Made by a program: the position numbers and the translations under genes
Source: Streptomyces sp. NBC_00457
GTDB taxonomy: Bacteria; Actinomycetota; Actinomycetes; Streptomycetales; Streptomycetaceae
Assembly (NCBI RefSeq): GCF_036014015.1
Contig: NZ_CP107905.1
Location: forward strand, 9,610,001 to 9,674,000
Direction of reading: 5' to 3'
Length of the DNA: 64,000 nucleotides
The notes under the pieces: model-generated
Told to the model about the DNA's origin: nothing
The model's database searches: none
Seen by the model: only the letters and a program-made list of their open reading frames with translations
Shown here: piece by piece, positions 9,347 to 17,988 of the stretch
How positions within the stretch are numbered: position 1 is the first letter of the stretch
Layout of the letters: each line of letters starts with the position of its first letter

Positions 9347-10395
9347 ACCGCGTAGCGGCCGAACCGAACCAGGCAGTGATGTACAGCAGTTCGCTCGTGG
9401 ACGCACCCCTGATCCGCGCACCCCTCCACGCCCCCGTCGCCCACCTCATACGCGGCGGGGTGATCGAGGGCATCCACTACGGCTCCGTCGTCGTCCTCGG
9501 CACCGGCGGCCAGGTCCAGTTCCAGCTCGGTGACATCGAGGCCGCCTTCTATCCGCGCTCGGCGCTCAAGCCCGTCCAGGCCGCCGCCATGGTGCGCGTC
9601 GGGCTGCCGCTCGACGGAGAGCTGCTGTCGCTCACCGCGGCCAGCCACTCCGGAGAGGAACGCCATCTCGCCGGGACCCGGCGGATCCTGGAGCTGGCCG
9701 GCGTCTCCGAGGACGACCTCCGCAATGTCCCGGACCTGCCGTTCGACCCGGTCGTCCGGGACTCCTGGGTCAGGGAAGGCCGCATGCCGTCCCGGTTCGC
9801 CCAGAACTGCTCCGGCAAGCACGCGGCGATGCTGTATGCCTGCCGGCTCAATGGGTGGCCCCTGGACGGCTACCTCGATCCTGCGCACCCCCTTCAGCAG
9901 GCCATCGCGGAGATCGTCGAGGATCTCACCGGGCAGCGGATCGCTCAGGTGACCGTCGACGGGTGTGGAGCGCCGCTGTTCTCCGTGTCGCTCCATGGGC
10001 TGGCTCGGGCCGCCGCGCGGATCACGACTGCGGCGCCGGGTACGCCCGAGGCGCGGGTCGCCGACGCGATGCGTGAGCATGCGGAGATGGCTTCCGGATC
10101 AGGGCGGGATGTGGCCGCGTTGATGCGGGCCGTGCCGGGGCTGCTGGCCAAGGACGGGTTCGAGGGGGTGCAGGTTGCGGCTCTTCCTGATGGGCGGGCC
10201 GTTGCTGTGAAGATCGCGGATGGGGCCAGCCGGGCGCGGGTGCCGGTTGCTGCGGCGGCGCTTGCGTGGGCCGGGGTTGATCCGGGGCTGCTTACTGAGT
10301 TTCAGGGTGAGGCGCTGCTGGGGGGTGGGCAGGCGGTCGGGTGTGTGCGGCCTGTTCGCTCGCTGGAGCCTGTTGTTGTTTCGGCTTGCGCCTAG
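9343..10395 (+). CDS. L-asparaginase, Rhizobium-type (asparaginase II family)
   Basis: Converts asparagine to aspartate and ammonia. It belongs to the family of the Rhizobium etli inducible enzyme, unrelated to E. coli AnsA/AnsB. The expected catalytic and zinc-site residues are all visible: Ser73 and Lys76 in SALK, Cys156 and Lys159 in NCSGKH, and Cys208 in DGCGAP. It has 350 residues, the usual size. GTG 9343 overlaps the permease stop (GTGA). The first half uses normal G/C-ending codons, but from about 9950 to the stop many codons end in T or use G/T-rich spellings (GTTGTTGTT near the end). That drift continues past the 54-bp repeat into aspA. Confidence 0.92.
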   Translation: MNRVAAEPNQAVMYSSSLVDAPLIRAPLHAPVAHLIRGGVIEGIHYGSVVVLGTGGQVQFQLGDIEAAFYPRSALKPVQAAAMVRVGLPLDGELLSLTAASHSGEERHLAGTRRILELAGVSEDDLRNVPDLPFDPVVRDSWVREGRMPSRFAQNCSGKHAAMLYACRLNGWPLDGYLDPAHPLQQAIAEIVEDLTGQRIAQVTVDGCGAPLFSVSLHGLARAAARITTAAPGTPEARVADAMREHAEMASGSGRDVAALMRAVPGLLAKDGFEGVQVAALPDGRAVAVKIADGASRARVPVAAAALAWAGVDPGLLTEFQGEALLGGGQAVGCVRPVRSLEPVVVSACA

Positions 10396-10422
10396 GGATG
10401 TGCGCGGCTTGTTGGTTGGCGA

Positions 10423-10476
10423 CTGCGGGCCGTTTGTGGCTGGTCGCGCAGTTCCCCGCGCCCCTTCAGGGCGCTG
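10423..10476 (+). repeat. 54-bp intergenic repeat, copy 1
   Basis: It lies between the asparaginase and aspA genes. It matches copy 2 (41033-41086) at 49 of 54 positions; four of the five differences are clustered at bases 8-11. It ends in a small hairpin, here GCGCCC and GGGCGC around five bases. I recall very similar sequences scattered between genes in many Streptomyces genomes. Both copies in this window point the same way. Confidence 0.85.
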
Positions 10477-10510
10477 TCACCTCCGTACCTCAGAAGGAGA
10501 CCCTTCCCTC

Positions 10511-11920
10511 ATGACCGCCGTCACCCGCCTTGAGCATGATCTGCTCGGAGATCGTGATGTCCCCGTCGATGCGTACTGGGGTATCCACACCCTGCGTGCC
10601 ACGGAGAACTTTCCCATTACCGGTACGGCGATTTCCGCCTATCCGCATCTGATTGACGCGCTCGCTGCCGTGAAGGAGGCCGCTGCTCTCGCGAATGAGG
10701 AGCTGGGGCTGCTGGAGCCGAAGAAGGCCGCTGCGATTGTGGAGGCGTGTCGGGAGATCCGGGACGGCAAGTTGCACGATCAGTTCGTGGTCGATGTGGT
10801 GCAGGGCGGTGCCGGTACGTCGACCAATATGAATGCCAACGAGGTCGTGGCGAACAGGGCGTTGGAGCTGCTCGGGTATGCGAAGGGGCAGTACGAGTAC
10901 CTGCATCCCAACGAGGACGTCAACCTCGGGCAGTCGACCAATGACGTCTACCCGACCGCGGTCAAGGTCGCGACGGTGTTCGCGGTGCATGGATTGCTCC
11001 AGGCGATGTCTGTATTGCAGGACGCCTTCGCCCGCAAGGCTGTCGAGTTCCGCGATGTGCTCAAGATGGGCCGTACACAGTTGCAGGACGCGGTGCCCAT
11101 GACGCTGGGCCAGGAGTTCTCCGCGTATGCCGTCATGATTGACGAGGACCGCAGCCGTCTTGACGAGGCTGTCGAGTTGATCCATGAGATCAACCTGGGT
11201 GCCACGGCCATCGGCACCGGCCTCAACGCGCCCGCCGGATACGCCGAGTCGGCGCGGCGCCACCTCGCGGACATCACCGGGCTGCCGCTCGTCACCGCGG
11301 CCAACCTGGTCGAAGCCACCCAGGACTGCGGCGCGTTCGTCCAGATGTCCGGTGTGCTGAAGCGGGTCGCCGTGAAGCTCTCCAAGAGCTGCAACGACCT
11401 CAGGCTGCTGTCGTCGGGCCCGCGCGCGGGACTGGGCGAGATCAACCTGCCTCCCGTGCAGGCCGGTTCGAGCATCATGCCCGGCAAGGTCAACCCGGTG
11501 ATCCCCGAGGTCGTCAACCAGGTCGCCTTCGAGGTGATCGGCAACGACGTCACGATCACCATGGCCGCCGAAGCAGGACAGCTCCAGCTCAACGCCTTCG
11601 AGCCGATCATCCTGCACTCGCTGTCCGAGAGCATCACGCACCTGCGGGCCGCCTGCCTGACCCTGGCCGAACGGTGCGTGTCCGGTATCACCGCCAACAC
11701 CGAGGCGCTGCGCGCGAGCGTCGAGAACTCCATCGGCCTCGTCACCGCCCTCAACCCGCACATCGGGTACACGGCCGCCACCGACATCGCCAAGGAAGCC
11801 CTCGCCACCGGACGCGGAGTCGCCGAACTCGTCCTGGAGAAAGGCCTGTTGCCCGCCGAGCGGCTGGCCGACCTGCTGCGGCCGGAGGTCGTCGCGGGCA
11901 GCGGCTCACCTCTCGTCTGA
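10511..11920 (+). CDS. aspA: aspartate ammonia-lyase
   Basis: Splits aspartate into fumarate and ammonia, completing asparagine breakdown. The family signature GSSIMPGKVNP is at residues about 317-327, with further conserved blocks GGAGTSTNMNANEV and NLGQSTNDVYPT. It has 469 residues, normal for AspA. ATG 10511 is preceded by AAGGAGA at 10494-10500. Codon use is odd at the 5' end: 17 of the first 53 codons end in T, against 1 of the last 28. The relaxed stretch runs to about 11160 and starts from the 54-bp repeat side. Confidence 0.95.
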   Translation: MTAVTRLEHDLLGDRDVPVDAYWGIHTLRATENFPITGTAISAYPHLIDALAAVKEAAALANEELGLLEPKKAAAIVEACREIRDGKLHDQFVVDVVQGGAGTSTNMNANEVVANRALELLGYAKGQYEYLHPNEDVNLGQSTNDVYPTAVKVATVFAVHGLLQAMSVLQDAFARKAVEFRDVLKMGRTQLQDAVPMTLGQEFSAYAVMIDEDRSRLDEAVELIHEINLGATAIGTGLNAPAGYAESARRHLADITGLPLVTAANLVEATQDCGAFVQMSGVLKRVAVKLSKSCNDLRLLSSGPRAGLGEINLPPVQAGSSIMPGKVNPVIPEVVNQVAFEVIGNDVTITMAAEAGQLQLNAFEPIILHSLSESITHLRAACLTLAERCVSGITANTEALRASVENSIGLVTALNPHIGYTAATDIAKEALATGRGVAELVLEKGLLPAERLADLLRPEVVAGSGSPLV

Positions 11921-11959
11921 CCTGCGCACGCACACCAGGACCGGTCCGGAGGCACAATA

Positions 11960-12886
11960 GTGATCATGACGTCCCCGACCTTCGCACCGGTCCTGGAACG
12001 CATCGCCGACGAGATCCGGCGGCTGCCCGGCCACGGCCGGCCCGCCGACTACATCCCCGCGCTCGCGGCCTGCGACCCGCGCAGCTTCGGCATGGCGGTC
12101 GCGGAGCCCGACGGCGCCGTGTACGGCGTGGGGGAGTGGCGGCAGCCGTTCTCCACGCAGTCCATCACCAAGGTCTTCACCCTCGCCCTCGTCCTCGCCC
12201 GCGTGGGCGACGCGCTCTGGGAGCACGTGGGCCGGGAGCCTTCCGGCAACCCCTTCAACTCCCTTGTGCAGCTGGAGTACGAGAACGGCATCCCGCGCAA
12301 CCCGTTCATCAACGCGGGCGCGCTGGTCGTCACCGACCGCCTCCACACCCGTACCGGCGACGCGGCCGGCGAACTGCTCACGTTCCTGCGCGCCGAGAGC
12401 GGCAACCCGGACCTGACCTTCGACAAGGACGTCGCCGCCTCCGAAGCCGCCCACGGCGACCGCAACGCCGCCCTCGCCCATTTCATGGCGTCCTACGGCA
12501 ACATCACCACCCCCGTACCGGCCCTTGTCGACCAGTACTTCCGCCAGTGCTCCATCAGCGCCTCCTGCGCCGACCTCGCCCTGGCCACCACCTTCCTCGC
12601 CCGCCACGGCATCCGCGCCGACGGCACCCGCCTCCTCACCCGCAGCCAGGCCAAACAGGTCAACGCGGTGATGCTGACCTGCGGCACTTACGACGCGGCT
12701 GGCGAGTTCGCCTACCGAGTGGGCCTTCCCGGGAAGAGCGGTGTGGGCGGCGGCATCATCGCCGTAGTGCCGGGCCGTTGCGTGTTGTGCGTGTGGAGCC
12801 CGGGACTGGATGAGCGAGGCAACTCGGTGGCAGGCGTAGCGGCGTTGGAGCGTTTCACGACACTGACGGGGCTGTCAGTGTTCTAA
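11960..12886 (+). CDS. glsA: glutaminase (GlsA family)
   Basis: Hydrolyses glutamine to glutamate and ammonia; serine-dependent beta-lactamase-like fold. The nucleophile motif SITK gives Ser68 and Lys71, preceded by the conserved GEWRQPFSTQ. NPFINAGA and the C-terminal GKSGVGGGIIAV are also typical. It has 308 residues from GTG 11960, which is favoured over ATG 11966 by GGAGG seven bases upstream. Placed 39 bases after aspA on the same strand, it extends the cluster from asparagine to glutamine. Confidence 0.94.
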   Translation: MIMTSPTFAPVLERIADEIRRLPGHGRPADYIPALAACDPRSFGMAVAEPDGAVYGVGEWRQPFSTQSITKVFTLALVLARVGDALWEHVGREPSGNPFNSLVQLEYENGIPRNPFINAGALVVTDRLHTRTGDAAGELLTFLRAESGNPDLTFDKDVAASEAAHGDRNAALAHFMASYGNITTPVPALVDQYFRQCSISASCADLALATTFLARHGIRADGTRLLTRSQAKQVNAVMLTCGTYDAAGEFAYRVGLPGKSGVGGGIIAVVPGRCVLCVWSPGLDERGNSVAGVAALERFTTLTGLSVF

Positions 12887-12952
12887 GGGGGGTCTAAGTG
12901 GGGTTTGTGCAGCGCCGGGACCTGCAACAATCACACACCGGTAACACGTCGG

Positions 12953-12969
12953 CCCCCACTTGGTGGGGG
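12953..12969. other. short hairpin between glsA and the mptB-like gene
   Basis: CCCCCAC and GTGGGGG form a 7-bp stem with a three-base loop. It may be a weak terminator for glsA. Nothing else is recognised in the 134-base gap. Confidence 0.4.
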
Positions 12970-13020
12970 GCTCGTCGCTTTCCGGCCACCCGACGTTGAC
13001 ACGCTTTCCGAGTGTTGGCC

Positions 13021-14421
13021 ATGGCTTTCCCCGTCGATCTCCGTCGCTGCCAGGCTCTCGGTCTGGCGGGTACCGCTTTTCTCGCACTGGGAGGTGAGAC
13101 GGCGGGAGCCCTGCCGGTCCGTGAGCTGATCGCGCCCTCGTCCGCGCATGCGGCCCTGGGCCTGGTCGGCGTGTACTTCGGCATCATTCTGCTGATAGCC
13201 GCCTGGGCCCTGCTCGGACGGCTGATCCGCAGCGCCGAACCGCCGTCCCCGCGGGCCATGTTGCTCGTCCTGGCCGTCTGGGCGGCGCCTCTGCTGCTCG
13301 CGCCGCCGCTGTTCAGCCGGGACGTCTACAGCTATCTCGCACAGGGGGCGATGGTCGACGCCCACATGGACGTCTACGCGCACGGCCCGGCCCGGCTCGG
13401 CGGTCCGCTCGCGGACGAGGTGTCGCCGCTGTGGCAGCAGACCGGCGCTCCGTACGGCCCGGTGTTCCTCGCTGTCGCCTCCGCGCTCTCCGGCATCACC
13501 CGGGGCGAGATTCCGGCGGGGCTGTTCGGGATGCGGCTGGTCGCGCTGCTCGGCGTCGCGTTGATGGCGGCGGCGCTGCCCCGGCTGGCCCGGCACAGCG
13601 GCGCCGACCCGGCGGCCGCGCTCTGGCTGGGCGCCCTCAACCCGCTGGTGCTGCTGCACCTGGTGGCAGGCGCGCACAACGACGCCATCATGCTCGGCCT
13701 GCTCGGCGTGGGACTGGTCGCGGCCCTCGGCCGGTGGCCGGTGCTGGGCGCGATCCTGGTCACGCTCGCCGCGCTGGTCAAGGCGCCCGCCGTGCTCGGG
13801 CTCGCCGCGGTCGTGGCCCTGCAGATCCGCGCGGGCCGCAGTCCGGTGCGGTCGGTGCTCACCACGGGCGCCGCGGCGGCCGTGACCACGGTCGTGGCCA
13901 CCACCCTGGCCGGAACGGGATACGGCTGGATAGGAGCCCTGAAAACCCCGGTGTCCCCGCAGAACTGGGCGCTCACCAGCCTGCTCGGCCGTGCCACCGG
14001 CACCGTGCTCACCGAGCTGGGCCTCGGCGACCTGGCCCCCCTCGCCGTGCCGGCCTGGCACGTGCTCGGCCTGGCGGCCACCGCCGTGGCCATCGCCGCC
14101 ATATGGCTGCGCCGCCCACGCTTCAGCCCGGTCTACGCACTCGGCCTCAGCTTCGCCGTGGTCGTGGTCCTCGGCCCGGCGATCCGGCCCTGGTACGCCC
14201 TGTGGGGGCTGTTCCTCCTCGCCGCGGCGGCGCCCAGCGCCTCGGTGCGGCACCGGCTGGCGGCCGTGACCGGGGTGGTCGCGCTGCTCGCCATGCCGAA
14301 CGGACTCCCGGCAGGTGCCGAGGAGCTGATTCTGGCCGTCTCCGGCGGCGTGCTCGCCGTCGTCGTCCTCTGGCAGGCCCATCAGGCGGCCCAGGCACCC
14401 TTGCGGGAGAGCACCGTATGA
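13021..14421 (+). CDS. polyprenol-phosphomannose-dependent alpha-1,6-mannosyltransferase, MptB-like
   Basis: A 466-residue membrane protein with about 12 helices, of the GT-C fold MptA/MptB family that adds mannose from polyprenyl-phosphomannose on the outer face of the membrane. The first external loop has the catalytic-type Asp in FSRDVYSYLAQG, followed by AHGPARLGG and GAPYGPVFL, all MptB hallmarks. ATG 13021 is chosen over GTG 13012; neither has a clear ribosome-binding site. The stop overlaps the next mannosyltransferase start as ATGA, so the two probably act in one lipoglycan pathway. Confidence 0.85.
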   Translation: MAFPVDLRRCQALGLAGTAFLALGGETAGALPVRELIAPSSAHAALGLVGVYFGIILLIAAWALLGRLIRSAEPPSPRAMLLVLAVWAAPLLLAPPLFSRDVYSYLAQGAMVDAHMDVYAHGPARLGGPLADEVSPLWQQTGAPYGPVFLAVASALSGITRGEIPAGLFGMRLVALLGVALMAAALPRLARHSGADPAAALWLGALNPLVLLHLVAGAHNDAIMLGLLGVGLVAALGRWPVLGAILVTLAALVKAPAVLGLAAVVALQIRAGRSPVRSVLTTGAAAAVTTVVATTLAGTGYGWIGALKTPVSPQNWALTSLLGRATGTVLTELGLGDLAPLAVPAWHVLGLAATAVAIAAIWLRRPRFSPVYALGLSFAVVVVLGPAIRPWYALWGLFLLAAAAPSASVRHRLAAVTGVVALLAMPNGLPAGAEELILAVSGGVLAVVVLWQAHQAAQAPLRESTV

Positions 14422-15776
14422 GACTGCCCCGCACGGACCGCGGGCGCGCGCTGCTCGTGGCCGCCATCGCCGTCGTCGTCATCGTCTTCACCGCGACGGT
14501 TCCGCTGCTGCGCGACTGGTTCGACCTGCGCGTCTACTACGGGGCCGTCGACACGTGGATCCACCACGGTGGCCGTATCTACGACTACCGGGTGCCCGGG
14601 ACGACGTACGGCTTCACGTATCCGCCGTTCGCGGCCGTCGCCATGCTGCCGATGGCGCTGCTCGGGCTGCATGCCGCGATCGCCGTGGCGCTGTTGCTCA
14701 ACCTGGGGGCGCTCGCGGTCGTCGTGCGCATCCTGGCCGGACGGTCGTGGCGGAAGTACGGCTGGTACGGCTGCGCGCTCGGTGCCTGTGCCCTCGCGCT
14801 GTTCGAGCCGCTGCGCGACACCTTCAGCTTCGGCCAGGTGAACATACTGCTGCTGGCCCTGGTCCTGTTCGACTCCTGGCTGCTGGCCACGGGGCGGGGA
14901 CGGTGGGCGGGGGTGGGGATCGGCTTCGCGGCGGCGATCAAGCTGACTCCGGCGCTGTTCATCCTTCTTCTGCTGCTGGCCCGCCGCTGGCGTGCTGCCG
15001 CCGTCGCGTCGGTCGTCGCCGTCGCGGCGACCGGGGTCGCCGGGCTGGTGGCGCCGGAGGCCTCACGGTTCTACTGGACCGACGCGATGTGGGACACGAC
15101 CCGGATCGGCCGCCTCGACTATGTGTCGAACCAGTCGGTGCAGGGGATCCTGGCCCGGCTCGGTGAGACGGACCGCGCGGTGTGGGCCGCCGTGGTCGTG
15201 GTGCTCCTGAGCGTATGGGCGGTTCGGGCGCGTCGCGCGGTCGCCGTCGGGGACTGGGCGGCGGCGTTCGCCCTCACCGGGCTGACCGCGTGCCTGATCA
15301 GCCCGATCACGTGGGTGCACCATCTCGTGTGGCTGCTGCCCGCGTTCGCCGTACTGGTCCGTGCCCGGCAGCTGCGGCTCGCGGCCGGTCTGTACGCGGT
15401 GCTGTGCACCAGCGTGGTGTGGCTGTGGTTCGACGACGCCTCCGGCATCGACGGATTCCTCGGCAGCAACACGTACGCCTGGATCACGCTCGGTCTGCTG
15501 CTGTGGCTGCCGGTCGGTCAGTCCCGCGTGAGCCGGATGCCCATCCGCCGCAGCACCAGCACCACCACAGCGGCGCCCAGCACGGCCGCACCCGCGATCA
15601 CGCCCGTCGCCGCCCAGTCGGGCTCGGTGTCCGGGGCGGCGGTGGCGACCACGGGCGCGGCTTCCGGTTCCGGAGCCGGCCTCGGTCTGGCCCGCAACGC
15701 GTCCAGCGACCCGACCGGATCGACCCGCCCGGCGGCGTCGAACCCCCAGTCCAGCAACGACCGTGCTTCCTCGTAG
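14418..15776 (+). CDS. GT87-family alpha-mannosyltransferase (DUF2029)
   Basis: A multi-helix GT-C membrane enzyme, probably adding alpha-1,2-mannose branches from polyprenyl-phosphomannose. DLRVYYGAVDTW near the start contains the conserved Asp, and TYGFTYPPFAAV, DTFSFGQVNILL and SPITWVHHLVWLLPA are family segments. The hydrophobic protein ends around residue 370 (LLLWLPVG). The frame then stays open for about 83 low-complexity residues rich in Ser, Thr, Ala and Pro, which are simply the antisense of the carboxypeptidase gene 3' end. The annotated stop is therefore 259 bases inside a convergent gene; a lost stop codon or a small indel near 15520 is possible. Confidence 0.85.
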   Translation: MRLPRTDRGRALLVAAIAVVVIVFTATVPLLRDWFDLRVYYGAVDTWIHHGGRIYDYRVPGTTYGFTYPPFAAVAMLPMALLGLHAAIAVALLLNLGALAVVVRILAGRSWRKYGWYGCALGACALALFEPLRDTFSFGQVNILLLALVLFDSWLLATGRGRWAGVGIGFAAAIKLTPALFILLLLLARRWRAAAVASVVAVAATGVAGLVAPEASRFYWTDAMWDTTRIGRLDYVSNQSVQGILARLGETDRAVWAAVVVVLLSVWAVRARRAVAVGDWAAAFALTGLTACLISPITWVHHLVWLLPAFAVLVRARQLRLAAGLYAVLCTSVVWLWFDDASGIDGFLGSNTYAWITLGLLLWLPVGQSRVSRMPIRRSTSTTTAAPSTAAPAITPVAAQSGSVSGAAVATTGAASGSGAGLGLARNASSDPTGSTRPAASNPQSSNDRASS

Positions 15777-16696
15777 ACGGCGTGTCGGCCGCCCTCCTGA
15801 GGGTTCATCACCGTGACGACGAGGGTGCGGTCGCCGCGGCGGGCGGCGGCGACGAGCGTGTAGCCGGCGTTGCTGGTGTAGCCGTTCTTGATGCCGATCA
15901 GACCGGGGTAGGGGTCCACGCCGTCGGCGCCGGTCAGCAGCCGGTTGGTGTTGTGGATGTCGTACGACCAGCCGCCTGAGCCCGGGAACGCGGCCACGGC
16001 CGTGGCGCAGTACCGGGCGAAGTCCCGGTGGCCCAGGCCCGCACGGCCGAACACCGCCAGGTCGTACGCCGACGACACCTGGCCCGGGGCGTCGTAGCCG
16101 TCCGGCGACAGGACGCGTGTGTCCCGGGCGCCCAGGGCGCGGGCCTTGGCCTGCATCCGGTGGGCGGTGGCGTGCCAGCCGCCGCTGAGCCGGGCCAGGA
16201 CGTGCACGGCGTCGTTGCCCGAGTTCAGGAAGACGCCGTTCCACAGGTCGGCGACCCGGTAGGTGCGGCCCTCGGCGACCCCGACCAGGCTGCTTCCGGG
16301 GCCGAGGTACGACAGGTCCTCCGCGTCGACCCGGTGGCGGACGCGGCCGGGCAGCACGGGCAGCACGGTGAGCGCGAACAGGGTCTTGAGCGTGCTGGCG
16401 GGCGGCAGTTTCCGGTGCGCGTCGTGCGCGGCGAGCACCTCGCCGGTGCGTGCGTCGGCGACCACCCAGGACAGCGCGGAGACCTCCGGGAGTTCGGGGG
16501 TGCGGGGGTGCGGCCGGACCTGTGTGCCGGAGCGGTACAGCAGGGCGGGCTGCGGTGTGGCCGGCCGTGGTCCGGGCGCGTCCGGGTCCATGCCGGCGGG
16601 GTGGGCGGCGGTGCCGGCGGGGGCGAGGGCCAGCAGGCCCGCCGTACAGAGCACGCAGGTCGACACGACGGCACGGGACCTAAATCCGATAGTCAT
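15518..16696 (-). CDS. D-alanyl-D-alanine carboxypeptidase, S11 (PBP5-like), membrane-anchored
   Basis: Trims the terminal D-alanine from peptidoglycan stem peptides outside the cell. The three active-site motifs are in order: STLK (Ser101, Lys104), SGN (159-161) and KNG (270-272), where many family members have KTG. Residues 1-31 are a signal peptide, and a C-terminal helix (about 349-370) with a short basic tail anchors it. It has 392 residues. The gene converges on the GT87 gene and overlaps it by 259 bases. Rho lies upstream on the same strand, separated by 88 bases. Confidence 0.92.
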   Translation of the reverse strand: MTIGFRSRAVVSTCVLCTAGLLALAPAGTAAHPAGMDPDAPGPRPATPQPALLYRSGTQVRPHPRTPELPEVSALSWVVADARTGEVLAAHDAHRKLPPASTLKTLFALTVLPVLPGRVRHRVDAEDLSYLGPGSSLVGVAEGRTYRVADLWNGVFLNSGNDAVHVLARLSGGWHATAHRMQAKARALGARDTRVLSPDGYDAPGQVSSAYDLAVFGRAGLGHRDFARYCATAVAAFPGSGGWSYDIHNTNRLLTGADGVDPYPGLIGIKNGYTSNAGYTLVAAARRGDRTLVVTVMNPQEGGRHAVYEEARSLLDWGFDAAGRVDPVGSLDALRARPRPAPEPEAAPVVATAAPDTEPDWAATGVIAGAAVLGAAVVVLVLRRMGIRLTRD

Positions 16697-16748
16697 ACCG
16701 GAAACCTAGGAACGTCCCCGCTCTGAGCTGCGCTGCCCGGGCCGAGCG

Positions 16749-16781
16749 CCGCGTGTGTGCACCCGGATGCCGCACACGCGG
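16749..16781 (-). terminator. hairpin just after the rho paralogue
   Basis: CCGCGTGTG (16749-16757) and CACACGCGG (16773-16781) form a perfect 9-bp stem with a 15-base loop, starting three bases beyond the rho stop on the minus strand. No U tract follows. Confidence 0.55.
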
Positions 16782-16784
16782 GGA

Positions 16785-17927
16785 TCAGGAGGCGGGCAGG
16801 GTCGGCTGGATCCGGCGCAGGAAGGTCGCGTTGTCCGGCGTGTCGCGCATCCGCTCTAGCAGCGTCTCCAGGCCGGCCTGTCCGTCGCGGTTCTGCAGGA
16901 CCCGCCGCAGCCCGCGGACGGCCGTCAACTCGGCCGGGGGCAGCAGGAGTTCCTCGCGGCGGGTGCCGGAGGGGTTGATCTCGACGGCCGGGAACATCCG
17001 GCGCGCGGCGAGCTCGCGGCTGAGCCGGAGCTCCATGTTGCCGGTGCTCTTCAGCTCCTCGAAGAAGAAGTCGTCGGCACGCGAGCCGGTTTCCACCAGC
17101 GCCGTGGCGAGGATCGTGAGCGAACCGCCCTCCTCGGCCATCCGGGCGGCCCCGAAGAACCGCTTCGGCCCGGTCAGCGCGCTCGCGTCGACGCCGCCGC
17201 TGAGGGTGCGGCCACCGGCGGCGGCCGCGTTGTTGTGCGCCCGGCACAGCCGGGTGAGGGAGTCGAAGAGGATGACGACGTCCTCGCCGGCCTCGACGAG
17301 CCGCTTGGCCCGCTCGATCACCAGCTCGGCGAGCGCGATGTGCTGCTTGGGCCCCTGGTCGAACGTGGAGGCGTACACCTCGCCGTGCACGGAGCGCCGC
17401 ATGTCGGTGACCTCCTCCGGCCGCTCGTCGATCAGCACGACCATCAGCCGGCACTCGGGGTGGTTGCCGGCGACGGCGGCCGCGATCTGCTGGAGGAGGA
17501 CGGTCTTGCCGGTCTTGGGCGGGGCCACGATGAGCCCGCGCTGGCCCTTGCCGACGGGTGCGATCAGGTCGGCGACGCGACCGGTGAGTCCGGCCGCCCG
17601 GTGTTCGAGACGGAGCCGCTCGCGCGGGTGCAGCGGCGTGAGGTCACGGAAGTGACGGCGGCCGCGCAGCTCCTCGGCGGGGCGGCCATTGATCCGTACG
17701 ACCTCGGTCAGCGCACGCTGTGTGCCGCGTACGCCGTCCACGAGGTCGCCCTTGCGCAGGCCGTGCCGGCGGATCAGCGCGGCGGGGACCTGAAGGTCGG
17801 ACGGGGAGGGCAGGCAGCTCGCGGCGCGCAGATGGCCCTTTCCGCCCGCGTCGATGTCGAGGACGCCGGTGGCGGCCCGGGCCGGGAACTCCTGCTGAAG
17901 GGGAGGGTGTTCGAGTGTGGTGGTCAT
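16785..17927 (-). CDS. rho: compact transcription termination factor Rho (second, short form)
   Basis: Hexameric RNA-dependent ATPase that ends transcription. Walker A is APPKTGKT (residues 135-142) and Walker B is VVILFDS (about 225). The Q-loop SGGVDASAL and the R-loop region GSRADDFFFEELKSTGN are present, with a cold-shock-like RNA-binding segment at about 20-70. The start at 17927 is set by AAAGGA eight bases upstream; a longer frame to 18035 lacks one. It has 380 residues and lacks the long basic, disordered insertion of the main actinobacterial Rho. Streptomyces should have that longer housekeeping Rho elsewhere, so this is probably a second copy (inference). A C-rich leader precedes it. 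Confidence 0.9.
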   Translation of the reverse strand: MTTTLEHPPLQQEFPARAATGVLDIDAGGKGHLRAASCLPSPSDLQVPAALIRRHGLRKGDLVDGVRGTQRALTEVVRINGRPAEELRGRRHFRDLTPLHPRERLRLEHRAAGLTGRVADLIAPVGKGQRGLIVAPPKTGKTVLLQQIAAAVAGNHPECRLMVVLIDERPEEVTDMRRSVHGEVYASTFDQGPKQHIALAELVIERAKRLVEAGEDVVILFDSLTRLCRAHNNAAAAGGRTLSGGVDASALTGPKRFFGAARMAEEGGSLTILATALVETGSRADDFFFEELKSTGNMELRLSRELAARRMFPAVEINPSGTRREELLLPPAELTAVRGLRRVLQNRDGQAGLETLLERMRDTPDNATFLRRIQPTLPAS

Positions 17928-17941
17928 TGAGGTGGTCCTTT

Positions 17942-17988
17942 CAAGGACGGAAGGTGCATGAGACATGCGGAAGGGAGGGGGAGAGATG
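17942..17988 (-). promoter_or_regulatory. C-rich, G-poor leader of rho, possible rut-like site
   Basis: On the minus strand these 47 bases, just before the ribosome-binding site, contain only five G and consist mainly of C and T. Rho loads on unstructured C-rich, G-poor RNA, and rho genes elsewhere are self-attenuated in the leader. The whole 296-base gap (17928-18223) holds no gene; a TAGGCT -10-like box is near its upstream end (about 18182-18187, minus strand). Confidence 0.4.

Noticed and set aside
7700..9421. A 573-codon minus-strand frame across the permease gene
   Set aside because: It is antisense to a well-supported transporter and has no start signals or family match.
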